Of a DNA stretch of 64,000 bases, positions 25,247 through 36,157 are shown piece by piece. The translations under genes were made by a program, and so were the position numbers. Positions within the stretch are counted from its first letter, which is position 1. Each line of letters opens with the position of its first letter. The DNA comes from Volvox africanus (Eukaryota; Chlorophyta; Chlorophyceae; Chlamydomonadales; Volvocaceae), in assembly GCA_030268105.1 (NCBI GenBank), contig BSDZ01000013.1, positions 1,035,001-1,099,000 on the forward strand, given 5' to 3'. The notes under the pieces were generated by a model. That model saw only the letters and a program-made list of their open reading frames with translations. It did no database searches and was not told the DNA's origin.

Positions 25247-25427
25247 CCCTCGTTCCTTCCCGCATGCATGTCCATCCGATATATATATATATATATATAT
25301 ATATATCGGATGGACATGCATGGACATATATATATATATATATGAATATATATATGAATATATATATATATCGTCAGTAAGCAAAAATCACGCATAGGAT
25401 GGATATGCATGCGGGGAGGAACGAGGG
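25247..25427. repeat. Nested palindrome / inverted-repeat element
   Basis: A perfect 60-bp palindrome (25263-25322) has arms around an (AT)n centre. The left part (25247-25277) is also the reverse complement of 25397-25427, with 2 mismatches in 31, so the left arm can pair with either of two right arms. The outer ends CCCTCG/CGAGGG resemble terminal inverted repeats of a MITE, but no convincing target-site duplication is visible. Confidence 0.8.
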
Positions 25428-25827
25428 ATGGCTGGCAGCAGGGATGCAACTGACGCAGCTGCTACACATATGTCCACATTGTCGTCATCAAATCATGGTT
25501 TTATAAAGGCGCTAGGCACTTGATACATAGTCATACAGGCGAGAAAGAAGTTGTTGGCAGAGAGTCGCACATCCCGAACCCAAACCCGGTTCTAGATGGT
25601 GCTCGCGCGCGTGGCCGTTTTCAGGGACCATTTGGGGATACGGCCTCTCGCTACTCCCAGAAGCTACATACTACCGCATGAAGCCCGGTCTAAGGCGGCG
25701 GGTGCACAATAAGGGGCAAAACCCCAGGCCTAACCTAACCTAACCGAAGGCAAGCACTATGGATAGATACTCGGATGGAGCTAACATGCATATACATAAC
25801 CAACTAACCAACTAACGGACCTGTTTT

Positions 25828-26418
25828 TCACAATCCGGTGCCAGCTGTGTAGTTGCCGCCGTAGTCCATCAACAGAACATCATGATCCATCTGAAACTGC
25901 ACGTGCAGCGCATTGTTAATCAGATATCTTTTTATCTATCTCCATATACTGATACATATTAAAGAATTAAAAATAGTGTTATGACAACTCTTATATACAG
26001 AGGTTTAAGCATTGTAGATACACACACATTCCTATCTACACAACCCGCAGTGTGTTGTATCTGTGTAATAACATACGTACGCCCTATAACTTACGGCAAA
26101 TAAGGCCCCATCGGAAGATGTAAACCAGAGTACCGGCCATCCCGGATATGAGCCGTAGGTACCCCCAGGCAGGGTACGACACATGCAGGATACGACACAG
26201 CGCGCGCGCGCGTGTGTGTGTGTGTGTTTGTGTGTTTGGTCACTTGCTAGTTTGCGTACCGGCTGCTGACACGCCGGATTGTCCAGCACGCCCCCCGTAG
26301 AACCGGAAGTAGGGGTTACTGGAGTAGATGGAAACCATCAGCGGCCCTTTCTATGCATGATGGCGGGGATGTTGCCGGACTCGACGGCAATGACGCCGGT
26401 GAAGGCGTTGTACACCCA
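25828..26418 (-). pseudogene. Broken extracellular sensor-domain gene fragment
   Basis: Three exon-like pieces read on the minus strand. Piece 1 (26418-26260) encodes WVYNAFTGVIAVESGNIPAI, then, after a one-base loss near 26340, LMVSIYSSNPYFRFYGG. Piece 2 (about 26163-26095) encodes TYGSYPGWPVLWFTSSDG and ends at a GTAAGT donor. Piece 3 (about 25926-25828) encodes ALHVQFQMDHDVLLMDYGG and ends in TGA. The pieces look like parts of a Cache-type ligand-binding ectodomain of the kind fused to algal cyclases and kinases; that family name is tentative. Piece 2 has no usable AG acceptor in front of it. The frameshift plus the missing splice site suggest a dead copy. Confidence 0.5.
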
Positions 26419-26608
26419 CTGCATGCGTGCGTACGAACGTGTGTAGGTAGTATTACTAATGAAATAATTGATTACATTATAAATCCAACTATATATTGCC
26501 TAATCACAGGTATCCAGCAGGTTAGGGTTTAGTTTGCTGCTTATATTTATATATATATCGCGGCGAAGACATCCACCAGAGCAATAGCAGGTTATGTTTA
26601 TTTGAACC

Positions 26609-27084
26609 TTAATGGAATATGTAGGCTCGCAAATAGAGTTCCATGGTGGGCTCAAGCGTGTAGCAGGCGGCTACCAATTTCAGCACAAGAGTTGAGGTTG
26701 TCAACTCGATCCGAGACTTCGGGTGTTCCGTTTTCTTCGCACCAAGCTCCGTGCGCATCAACTTTCGCAAGAGGAGCAACCTGGCGACGTTCGTGAATTT
26801 CTCATCAAACAGCTCCAACAGCCACAGCATCTCCTTATCCCTCAGCAGCTTTCCTTCACCGAGTAGGCTTGACCGTGACGTAAAAATCGCGGGCGGAACG
26901 ACTCGATCTCAGCCATTAAGGAGTCGGCCCCAATATATCTTGATATCCTTGTTATCGCGTAATTGGTTAGAACACTTTGGCCTTTTTGATTTACTACATA
27001 GCGCGGCACGAAGTGTTTCTCACCAACGGACCCGGCTCTCTTTTTATCTCGCGATCTCTCCCCTCTTAGGGCCAAAATCACCAC
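26609..27084 (-). pseudogene. Unrecognised protein-like reading frame, broken by a frameshift
   Basis: Two adjoining minus-strand frames look protein-coding. The first (27084-about 26845) includes FVPRYVVNQKGQS and ISRYIGADSLMAEIESF. The second (about 26865-26609) includes KLLRDKEMLWLLELFDEKF and LLLLRKLMRTELGAKKTEH. They overlap around 26845 in different phases, with no clear intron between them. The block starts 40 bp beyond the stop codon of the amidohydrolase gene, on the same strand. I do not recognise the family. It could be a decayed gene or a mobile-element remnant. Confidence 0.3.
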
Positions 27085-27112
27085 CAGCTGCCGGGCTTCA
27101 AAACTCGCCTTT

Positions 27113-27117
27113 TTACA
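27113..27117 (-). terminator. Possible TGTAA polyadenylation signal of the amidohydrolase
   Basis: TGTAA on the minus strand only 7 nt after the stop codon (27126-27124). That spacing is unusually short, so the true signal may lie further left. Confidence 0.25.
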
Positions 27118-27123
27118 ATTCCC

Positions 27124-30100
27124 TTAAGGAGCTAGCAGGCGCTGGTTCAAGTCCGCCCATCCATCCATCATAACACTGCTGCTACAGCCATCCCCATCAA
27201 CCGCCTCTGACGACACCCTCTTGACGTCGAGGTTGGCAGCAGCAGTACACCCCGCCCCTGCCGGAGCTCTTGCCAGCAGCGGCGCTTTTGCCAGGAGTCC
27301 CTCCTTAAACACCGCCGCCACCGCAGCCCCCCCTGGAGTAGCCAGTACTGCCACGTCGGCCAGGGGATCTAGGCCAGGTCGCAGCAGCAGCAGGTCAGCG
27401 ATGTACCCGGGACGCACCTGACCCAGCGAGTTCTGCGAATCATTGGTGACATCGCATTCCGGCATTACATGCGACGGAATAAGTCAAGAAGTTATTTAAT
27501 TAAAGTGAATATAAATGAAGAGCGGCAGAATTCAAATTACTTATATTACTTGATAAAAGGGTAGGAGTGGGGGTGGAAGTGGGAGTGGGGGAAGGGAGGA
27601 AGTGAGGAAAATCGCGTAGCAATCAAACAGCAAAAAGAAGCAACGAAGGCAAGCAAGGAATGGATTTTGATGTCCGCAAGACCAACCGACCGACCAACCG
27701 ACCGACCGACCGACGGACCCATTCCGCTGCTGCTGGTGCCGAATGACACGCGCATGCAGCAGCTGATGACCGCCACCTGTCTTACACATCGAACAAGAAG
27801 GTCAGGGTGTAACAGAAGGGAGCGGTATTACCGCGTGATGCCGGGGTGCCGTGATGCCGGGGTGCCGTGATGCCCCTCTCCTCGTTAGAACATTGCTGGT
27901 TGCATGCAAGTGGTGCGTCACAAGGTTGCGCACGTACAACAACCAAATGGTAATAAGCTACTGCTGTTGGTAATAAGCTACTGCTGTTTCTTGTTATTAG
28001 TTTGTTGTTGGTTGTTGTTGGTAGGGGTGTTACGGTGGTCTCATGTAACATTACTTCAGCATGGGCAGTTGGGAAGTTGGGCACGTGTGTATAAATGTAT
28101 ACATGTATATAATAAAATAATGTTCATATATACCATATGTTATATATGCAGATATATAATTGTCCGGAAGGTAAAAAATATGGAGGAGGTGGAGGAGGAG
28201 GTGGATAGATATTATAATATATACGACGTAAGGACATATACCGCTTCATCAGGAGCTTGCGTACTACTGGCAGGTGGTCTACCTAGGTACGTCGGCATGT
28301 GAGTACGAATCAGCATATGCGTCGTATAGTACGGATACGTTTTAGGGGCCATACTCAGGCATTTATATGTGCATATATGTGTGAGCATATATCATCCCCA
28401 TGTCATACATATTTACCGCACGGGCCGTACATACCTGCATTCCAAAGAGCCATGCACACGTTACGGTAGCGGACCGCAAGATAGCCGGGGATGAGAGAAC
28501 GCGCGACCTGAGCTCAAATTCCAAAGCCTGCAGCAGCGGCAGCAGCAGCAGGGGCAATCGCTAATCATTCGTCCTTAAATATCTGAAAATTTGTAATAAT
28601 ATGCGTGAAGATGATGCTTGCTTCCTTATCTTTCCGCAAATCATATATCCATGCAAAGAAATCCCTTGCCCAAAAGGTTTTCTTATTCCTCGACCAGAAT
28701 AAATTTTCAATTTTTACAATATCCTTAATCTCAATATGCAAAATATAGGTCCGTGAAAATTTTCCCAGCTCCGCGCCAAAAAAGCATCCTTCGAAACTCA
28801 GTCTCCCGTACATAATTAAGTGGCAAAAGTTTCCGAAACAGAAAATCTACCATTCCGAGTTCTGACTCCATGGCCCATGGACCACTAAAGATCACTCCGC
28901 CGTCATTGTTATTAATTTGCGGGGCTGCTGAAAACAACTTTACGACGCCATCAGTTAACCCACCAACAGGGAGCGCCACCACCTGGTCTCCACTTAAGTC
29001 GTTACCCCTCCTCAGGCTTCCAAGAAGCCTCCGTGGACACTCTCAAGGCATTTTTGTCACTCAAAAGCAGTGACACGTAAAGATGTGATACCGTCTCCTT
29101 CTAATGCGCGATACCGTCCTTGCGCACCCAATCCTTGATCCGCATCAATACTTGACACCGCTGCGCTTCGGCCTTGTTGGAATGTGAGCAACACCCATAT
29201 ACGAAAGAATGTCAGAGCAAGTAATACGGCCCACGAGGGGCCGGGCGCTTTGCTGACTTCAACAGGCCTATTAAGTGATTCAATTACTTCAATCTTGGAA
29301 ATTTGCGACGAGTAATGAAAACTTTTTGGTAACTTTTTCCCAGGTTAGGGTCGACCCAGATCATCTGTGGCGTTAATTCGTCAAGCGCTGTCACGCGCAC
29401 CTAAACGCACACGCACCAACGATGAGCCCCGGCACCAAGTCCACATGTCAGATTGCAAGAATTCGCTCATAAGCTAGTATTTCGACCTCGCAATTTACGG
29501 CCACTTTGATTTACTCGCGGCACCGTGTAAAACATGGCAAACGCGGCTCTGATGGATCAGCGGATCAGCGCACTGTCTTTTCATCCCGCACCGTACCGCT
29601 TCCATGCCCTGTTTTACGACGTGAATATTTGGGTGTTACTCTGTGGGCGACTCGCCCTCCAAAGACGAGCACCGGGGGTCCTGACCGGACCGAGCCACAG
29701 CGCAGGGGAGGAACACGTGGCTTTGTCTGTCTGTCCTGCCACGTGCACCCCCTCTCACTCGGGCCAGCAAGACCTCTGATGCTCTCGCCTGGCCACTAAC
29801 AGAGCACCGAGGGTCACCAAGAATCCACAGAAGGGCCCAATGGAAAACGGAGGACGACTAGCTGCTCAAAAGGAAGGGGAACCTTCTCTAAAGGTTCCCC
29901 TTCCCCTTCCCCTTTCTCTACCGAAACTGACCTGGCAAGAGTCTGACAGTGAATATGTTTGAATCCACGCCACTATGCTCCGCCGGTTTTTTGTTCTGTG
30001 CTACAAGATGTGGCTGTTCAAATCTGAGATTTTCCGATCGCCATTTGTCGTGCAGGCTGATGCCAACCCAGACGGACCGCTCCGCGCGATTATACAACTT

Positions 30101-31568
30101 CGCTCCACTAAGGACCAACATGTAAGCTCGCTTTCCCCCGGACACGTTTTGAGGCTTTCAAAGGCGCAGGGTTAGGGGGGTTGTTTTTGCTCTCGAAACT
30201 CTTGTAGCTAAAGTCATCTGATGAGGCCCTGGCAAGGCTGAATCGCAAGGTGACGTGCCTTGCTCTTTTGCTCCTTCGTTTCCTTGTTCAACATGCCTTT
30301 CCGTCTTCCAAAACTGCTCTCCTACTCGACCACTTGTTTTACTTGCTCACTCGTTTTTGCACGACACGGACACGGCCCCACACGTTTTCGAAATTCTTAC
30401 TAATTTCACCAATCACCAGCAGCAGTGGCAGCAGCAAAGATATCTTGCTTAGCCGGCGCAACTATAGGCTGTTGCAACGGACCACATGCATTGTTACCTT
30501 AACGCTGTTCGATGAGCAACACATCCCGGCAAAAAATAGCAACGATCAGGAATGCTCCGTCGTACACTGACTCAGTTCGGGAGAAACCAGATTTTTCATG
30601 GCTATGAGCTGCTGGTTGGGTGATGGGAGAATGTGATCCTCAGCTCTAAGATGGGGAAACAGGGAGTGATCCACTGTGCATATACACACGAGCAAGCTGC
30701 TACGTGCATAATCCCCACCCCACCCCACCCCACCCCCCTCCCCTTACCACCCGGAATCCCACCCCAACCACCTCCAATCCCACCCTGTGTGCTCACCTGG
30801 GCTGAGTGCATGTCACCCAAGAGGTCGCTTCCAAAACACACCGACAACCCCGACTTCGAAGCGATGGACAGAGACCGGAGGCCCTATGGACGACACAGGG
30901 CCAGACAGTACGGCAGTCCACAGAGGAAATCCAGTGTTATTACGCAGGAAGCACCTTTGGATCTTCTTAAAATGTAACCAACTTATCTAACCGAAATAAC
31001 TTATGACCCAACCGAATAACCGCATAATTAAAAAGCGACCGTCTTAAGGACTTACTGCCTCCAAAGCGTCGCCCACTTTGGCCACCAGCTCCTGTACATG
31101 TACGAATGGCCACGGGGAAACCGGTGTATGACACACCCGGTGTACGATAAAAAGCGTAGTACGGCTCCATCTAGAAATTCACATCAGAAGAAGAAACCCA
31201 CCGCCAACGGCCCCATTCTTCGCCAAGCATTTCACGTAACTAATCTGGCCGTATATTAGGTTTGTTTACTGTTGTTGAGACCGTTGCTTGGTCAGCACCG
31301 TTGCTCCAAGGATAAGAGAATCGCTAAATAAGAGAATCGTTAAAAGGAAGCCCTCAGCGGCCGCGCGAGAGAGGGACCCATCCGTCTGCATTCCCCCCCA
31401 GCCCCCCCCCCTTACCTCGGGCATTCCCGACGCAACTCCGCGTCTAGCGATTTCGTGGTAGGTCACGAGTGTGGGCACCAGAACCACGGACCGCTGCGGA
31501 AATGAGGGAAGGGTGAAACATGACAGGGCGTGCGTGTTTGTGTGTGTGTTTGTGTGTGTGTTTGTGTT

Positions 31569-31649
<81 letters not shown>

Positions 31650-31653
31650 TTGC

Positions 31654-31688
<35 letters not shown>

Positions 31689-33496
31689 CGTGTATGTGGG
31701 GGGGGAAAAAGACGTGGATGAGGGAGATTTGAATTCGTGAACGATTCCCGAATACCCTATAAGCAATCCCGATCTCGAGTAGCGAGCAAGTGGTCAACAT
31801 CATTCTAAAGTCTGTCCCAAGCTGTGTTTTCAGTTGTTGATGACGTGCCGTATCCGCATCGCATCTGGATCTGGATCCGCATCTGGATCTGGATCCGCAT
31901 CTGGATCTGGATCCGCATCTGGATCTGGATCCGCATCTGGATCTGGATTCGGATTCGAGCTGTGAGAGATTGCAATGTTGCGTCCCACCATCAAACCAAA
32001 GAAAGTGAGAACTGGAAGCTCGTCCAAGAGAGCTGAAGTTCACCCATCCATCCATCCATGCACCCAGCTCTTACTCAGTAACACGCTGGCAAGAGCTGGC
32101 GGGTCAGATGGCTTCAGATGCAGACGGGTCAACATGGAGGCTGGTGTGCGGCAGGGGTGCCCACTTGCCCCCTTGCTGTATCTTTTTGCGGGCCAAGCTC
32201 CCTTCTGTTGGCTCAAGAGCCAGCAACAGGAGCAGCGGGTGCACCCCGGTCCGGACCGCAAAACAGTGATGACTATGATCGTCAGGCGGATGGGGGCTCA
32301 TCCATACTGCCAATGTATGGGCTAACAGTCCGCCAAGCAACACAGATAGCTGCAGGGCGGGCCAGCCAACCACAACGACTGCAGATACTGCCTCCAGCAG
32401 CAGCCCGCGCGGGGCAGAGGCAAGTAGAGACTACGGCTCCAGGACAGCCATCACGGCCCCCTGCTCGTGCCCGAACAGTACCAGAATTTTGGGCTCGGCT
32501 GCACTCCTTCGCAACCCTAGGTATCCCCCAGCGAGGCTGGGACCGGGTAGGTCCACAACACCCCATCCTCGCAGTGGCCGGTGGGCAAATCCAGTGTGCA
32601 GTGCCAGCTGAGCTGACAGATGGAGGGGCAGAGCCAGACGTTTCAGGAGTTCTTGTCGAGGAGCCGCTAGGAGGAGAGGACAGGGAACTCAGAGAGGAGG
32701 GGGAGTTGTGGGGGAGCGGGGTGAGGAGTGGCCTTGTGGCCAGTGTTGGCTAGGTGTTGAGAGGAGGCAGGGAGGGAGGGATGCTCCTGGATACGATGGG
32801 TTTTCCTTGGTCATGGGGACTGAGAGGGATCCAGTAGGTGGAGAGGGAGGGCTCCCCAGCTTGTCTTGCAGGTAGGGAAAGCTAGGGTTCTCAGTGGGCC
32901 CAGCTGTTGCGCTTTCCAGTGGGGCGCCTTGGTGGCTTGTTATCCCCCCCCCCCCTCTCTTTGGAGGGTCCAGCTGGTCTGGTGGGCAGTTTGGGAGGGT
33001 CCTACCTCAGTGCCCCCTGTCCTCATAGACACACTTACTTGGGACATGCAGTCTGCGGTGGTCTCGTCCAGGTAGTTACCATGCTCTATGGATTTCACGC
33101 CGCACCGTACGGCACGCTGAATGGCGGAGGGCTTGTAGGCATGCGCACATACATAGGTTCCAGCGGCGGTCGCCTCCTCCACGATAGCAGTCATCTCGGC
33201 CTCAGAAAACTGAGTGTTGGTCAACCTGAAGCCGCGACACGGGGGGAGATGAACTGCCCAAATGAATACTCCGTGGGGGAGGGGGAAGGGGAATTGTGGG
33301 GAGGGGGAGGGGGACTTAGGGTTTTCGGTTTTCAGACTTTCGGTTAACTGCTGCCGACCTGTCAGTTGGTGAAGCGACGCCTCCAGAAGCCATCACCTTG
33401 ATGCAGTGAGCGCCGCGACGGAGTTCGTCCCGGGCGGCGCGACGCACCTGAATGAGGCGCGTGTAGGGTTGGGGAGGTTGGGGAAAGATTAGGACC

Positions 33497-33530
<34 letters not shown>

Positions 33531-36157
33531 GCTACACACACACACCCCACCCCGCATTCCCCCCACCCCACCCCCACACACACCGCTAAAACCCCCGACA
33601 CCCCCCACCACGTAGACAACCTGCGACAAACCCACTCCTTATGCTCATCATTTTGATACTGCCCGCACCTCACACCCGTACCTCTGCGTCTCCGTCACAC
33701 ACTCGACCGATACCCCGGAGAGCAGCCCCGCAGGCGCACACCTCCTCTCCGCGGCCGCGGAAATCCCCGTGACCCCCCGTCTGGCTGAGCGCATGTCCTT
33801 AGGGGCGGTTAGTTGATTGGTTGGTTGGTAGTTGTATCAAATCCCAATTGGCTAGTAGTTGTGTCGAGTGGTAATTGGGTTGAACCGACCGATTTCATTG
33901 GGTGGTCATGCTCGGGGGAGAGGAGGCAATCACATACCAGATTCATAATGATCAACGAGAACGGTAACGACTTCCTTGGACGAGCATTGGGTCAGATTCG
34001 TAAGGTTCAGTATAAGGAATGATGCAACATGCTGAATGTACAATAAGTACGAAGACAGGGGGGTCCTAACAAATGAACCTTTGCAGCCTCAAATATGGTG
34101 GCGAATGACGAAGAAGAAATGTACGACAGAATGCAAGCTCTAAGTAGTTAGTGGTTGGTAGGTAGCCACAGAAACCAAATTGAGCCTTTGGGTACTTGGA
34201 TGGCTTAGGTTTCTTTTTTCACTGACGATGGGTTTCATGCAGACAGAACTGCATTGCCAAGTAATTTCAAATTAACAATTATGTTACTAATTTTCATAAT
34301 ATTTTGACAATAAATCATAATAATGACATTAATGAAGACACGGAAAAGGAGAAGGAATCCAACGATATTGTGTATTAAAGGAAATCGACCCAACCGGACC
34401 GGACCTGTGAAAAGGATGCGGGGTCCAAGCACCAGCCCCTCCTCGACTGCCTGCGCCAGGCCGAAGTCAGCACCGCCTGGCGAAAAGAAGAATAAAAATG
34501 TATGGACGCGGGATTTCGAAAGACATTTTTGAGTTTTAGGAAATTTTCGTTTTTAATCAACAAAAATATTTCAAACATGTATTTCATATAAGTACTTGAA
34601 CAGCAAATAATGGGCAAAATCCGCGCCATGGGTAAAAGAGGGGGGAAGGTATTAGGGTTAACAGTATAATGTATTATATATAATGTACGACAACAGAAAA
34701 ATGCGGTCCGCAGTATGTTAATGCGGTCCGCATTTTTCGATTGCCGTACATTATATATTTTTTATCTTTAATCACCGTATATTTTACAAAATAATATATA
34801 TATATGTGTGTGTGTGTGTGTGTTTTCATATAACACCACACGACACATGAGAGTTATTGAGTTGTTGTGATGTACGGTAGCCGCCGTACATACCTGCATC
34901 ACGTACGGTGGTGAAGCCGCGCGCCAACATGCCAGCCAGAATGTGTGCCGACTTCATCGCTACGTAAGACTCAGGTAGCGACATAAGGCCAGCCAAATCG
35001 GCTGTCACAGCCGTACAATGCACATGCGCGTCACATAGGCCTGTGAGTATCGTGTCAGCGGGTAAGAAACAACGCAAAATTGTTCACATCGCACACTGGC
35101 AGCATTGATTTCTGTTTCGTCCCCCCCCCTCTCCCTGTTTCAATATACCGATAACACAAAACAATGTACGAGACAGAGTATGCGTGTGCATGTGCGAGTC
35201 TGTTTGCATATATAAGTCTGTGTGAGTGCACGCGTACGTGTGTGTTTTTGTCGTACAAATTTAAAACCGCGAAGAATAGGGGCCACGCAATAAGTGATCA
35301 TAACGTTGAGAATACATTTATATAGAATACATATTATATATATCATCATTATTATCATTCTTATTGTTGTATTAGACGTAACACATAAATATTAGTAAAC
35401 AGAACCGTCCGCTTTATTACATGATTTATAATACAAATCTGCAACAAAGCATATCGTAATTAGACAATTGCCATTCATCACAAGCTTTCCAAGCAAAGCA
35501 CTCTGATTGTTTGGTCTCAAACCCACCCGGCATTAGTACGGCACCCCCGCAGTCCACCTCCACCGCCGGAGCCACCCGCTCGCCCTCAGCTCCCGCCGCC
35601 TCCGCCGCCAACTGTCCCATGGGTCGAACCTCCTTTATTAGCCGGCCCTGGATGAGCACCTCCTGCAAACCTTCCATGTAACCTCCTTCCATTACGTCCA
35701 GCACCCGGCAGTTGGTTAGGAGCAACGGTAGCTCCAGGAAGGGCCGTCGCGGTTGCGATGTGGACGCTGGTGAAGCAGCCGCCGCCGCCGCAGGCGGTTC
35801 AGATGGTAACATAGCCGGGGCTGTTCCAGCTCCCTGCTCCTCAGGCTCCGTCGGAACGTTGGAGGTTTGTACGAGACACGGCTTCTTCCAGGGAGCCTCG
35901 TACAGTCCGGCTCCGGTTGCTAAGGCGGAGAAAGAGGATGCGGGCGGGCTTTTAGTGGTGGTGGTGGTGGTGGTGGCTCGGAACTGTTGGAGCGCTTTCC
36001 GCATGGCACAGGCGCGCGAAAAAGAGTTAATACACAGCCCTTCAGGCATGAGATTGTCGCTTGAGTTGCTGGAATAATAGTCGGGTCGGTCGCCGCCACG
36101 TGATGTTGGCAATCGCATCGCGAGCAGCCCATCAGTCAGGAGCCGAAGCTTCAACAT
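27124..36157 (-). CDS. Metal-dependent amidohydrolase (imidazolonepropionase/prolidase-like)
   Basis: Predicted binuclear-metal hydrolase acting on amide bonds of small molecules or dipeptides; the substrate is not determinable here. Minus-strand exons: 36157-35527, 35040-34894, 34476-34405, 33797-33682, 33447-33359, 33225-33039, 31493-31416, 31091-31056, 30883-30797, 28527-28435 and 27432-27124. All junctions are GT-AG, every phase agrees, and the product is 614 residues. All expected ligands are present: CDAHVH (H216, H218), the carbamylated-lysine position in HCIKVMASGG (K339), AHAY (H380), SIEHG (H400) and CFGSDLLG (D472). The C-terminal segment LGQVRPGYIADLLLL completes the beta-sandwich. 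The N-terminal ~150 residues are low-complexity (Thr run, Ala run) and could include a targeting sequence. Introns range from 133 to 2269 bp and are packed with repeats and foreign fragments. Catalytic residues are intact, so it is probably functional. Confidence 0.92.
29630..29765. repeat. Dispersed 136-bp repeat, copy 2
   Basis: Same element as 24731-24866, same orientation, 4 differences by eye. It lies in intron 9 of the amidohydrolase and abuts the NUP54-like first piece. Confidence 0.8.
29872..29904. repeat. Short perfect hairpin in intron 9 of the amidohydrolase
   Basis: GGAAGGGGAACCTT is followed after a few bases by its reverse complement AAGGTTCCCCTTCC. It could fold as a 14-bp stem in RNA from either strand. 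Confidence 0.7.
30716..30750. repeat. (CCCCA)n tract, G-rich on the amidohydrolase coding strand
   Basis: C-rich tract 50-80 bp downstream of the 5' splice site of intron 9 (donor at 30796). In the transcript it reads as repeated GGGG runs, which can form a G-quadruplex or act as an intronic splicing signal. Confidence 0.75.
31519..31700. repeat. Long (GT)n microsatellite
   Basis: Interrupted GTGT/TTTG tract of about 180 bp in intron 6 of the amidohydrolase, close to the 3' splice site at 31494. Confidence 0.9.
31855..31950. repeat. 18-bp minisatellite, GGATCT-rich
   Basis: About five tandem copies of an 18-bp unit (CTGGATCTGGATCCGCAT) in intron 6 of the amidohydrolase. The same GGATCT core recurs at 24494-24520 and in coding DNA near 60898-60925. 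Confidence 0.85.
32080..32325 (+). mobile_element. Non-LTR retrotransposon (LINE) reverse-transcriptase relic
   Basis: The plus strand encodes EAGVRQGCPLAPLLYLF, the signature of LINE-type reverse transcriptases just before the catalytic YADD box. The YADD box itself and the flanking RT motifs are not found in any nearby frame, so only a fragment remains. It sits in intron 6 of the amidohydrolase, antisense to that gene. No poly-A tail or target-site duplication was identified. Confidence 0.65.
33496..33545. repeat. (CA)n microsatellite in intron 4 of the amidohydrolase
   Basis: CACA tract followed by C-rich sequence to about 33610. No coding content. Confidence 0.85.
34677..34757. repeat. 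Long imperfect hairpin in intron 2 of the amidohydrolase
   Basis: Two arms of about 34 nt (ATAATGTACG to AATGCGGTCCGCA, and its near reverse complement) are separated by about 9 nt, with roughly four mismatches. The size and near-perfect pairing fit a small MITE or a small-RNA precursor. No target-site duplication beyond the surrounding TA-rich sequence can be assigned. Confidence 0.75.

Larger units (their letters stand above)
29534..30249 (+). pseudogene. Antisense NUP54-like exon cluster inside an amidohydrolase intron
   Basis: Within intron 9 of the amidohydrolase, on the opposite strand, lie three exon-like pieces. 29534-29626 starts with ATG (MDQRISALSFHP, YRFHALFYDVN). 30056-30121 (ADANPDGPLRAIIQLRSTK) and 30208-30249 (LKSSDEALARLNRK) are each bounded by AG and GT and join in phase 0. 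The pattern resembles nucleoporin p54: an aromatic FYN-like block, then an NPD block, then a coiled coil. The dispersed 136-bp repeat begins 4 bp after the first piece, in place of the sequence expected next. This is probably a captured or decayed fragment. A short active nested gene is not excluded. Confidence 0.35.

Noticed and set aside
27138..27158. tRNA-like GGTTCAAGTCC
   Set aside because: It encodes the C-terminus of the amidohydrolase, and no cloverleaf can be drawn.
28565..28982. Two overlapping minus-strand frames in intron 9 of the amidohydrolase
   Set aside because: Lys/Ile/Phe-rich translations typical of A/T-rich non-coding DNA, with no splice junctions and no recognisable motif.
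32390..32752. Continuation of the LINE relic as a coding frame
   Set aside because: The frame is open but Gly/Glu/Pro-rich and shows none of the expected RT thumb or endonuclease motifs, so it was left outside the element call.
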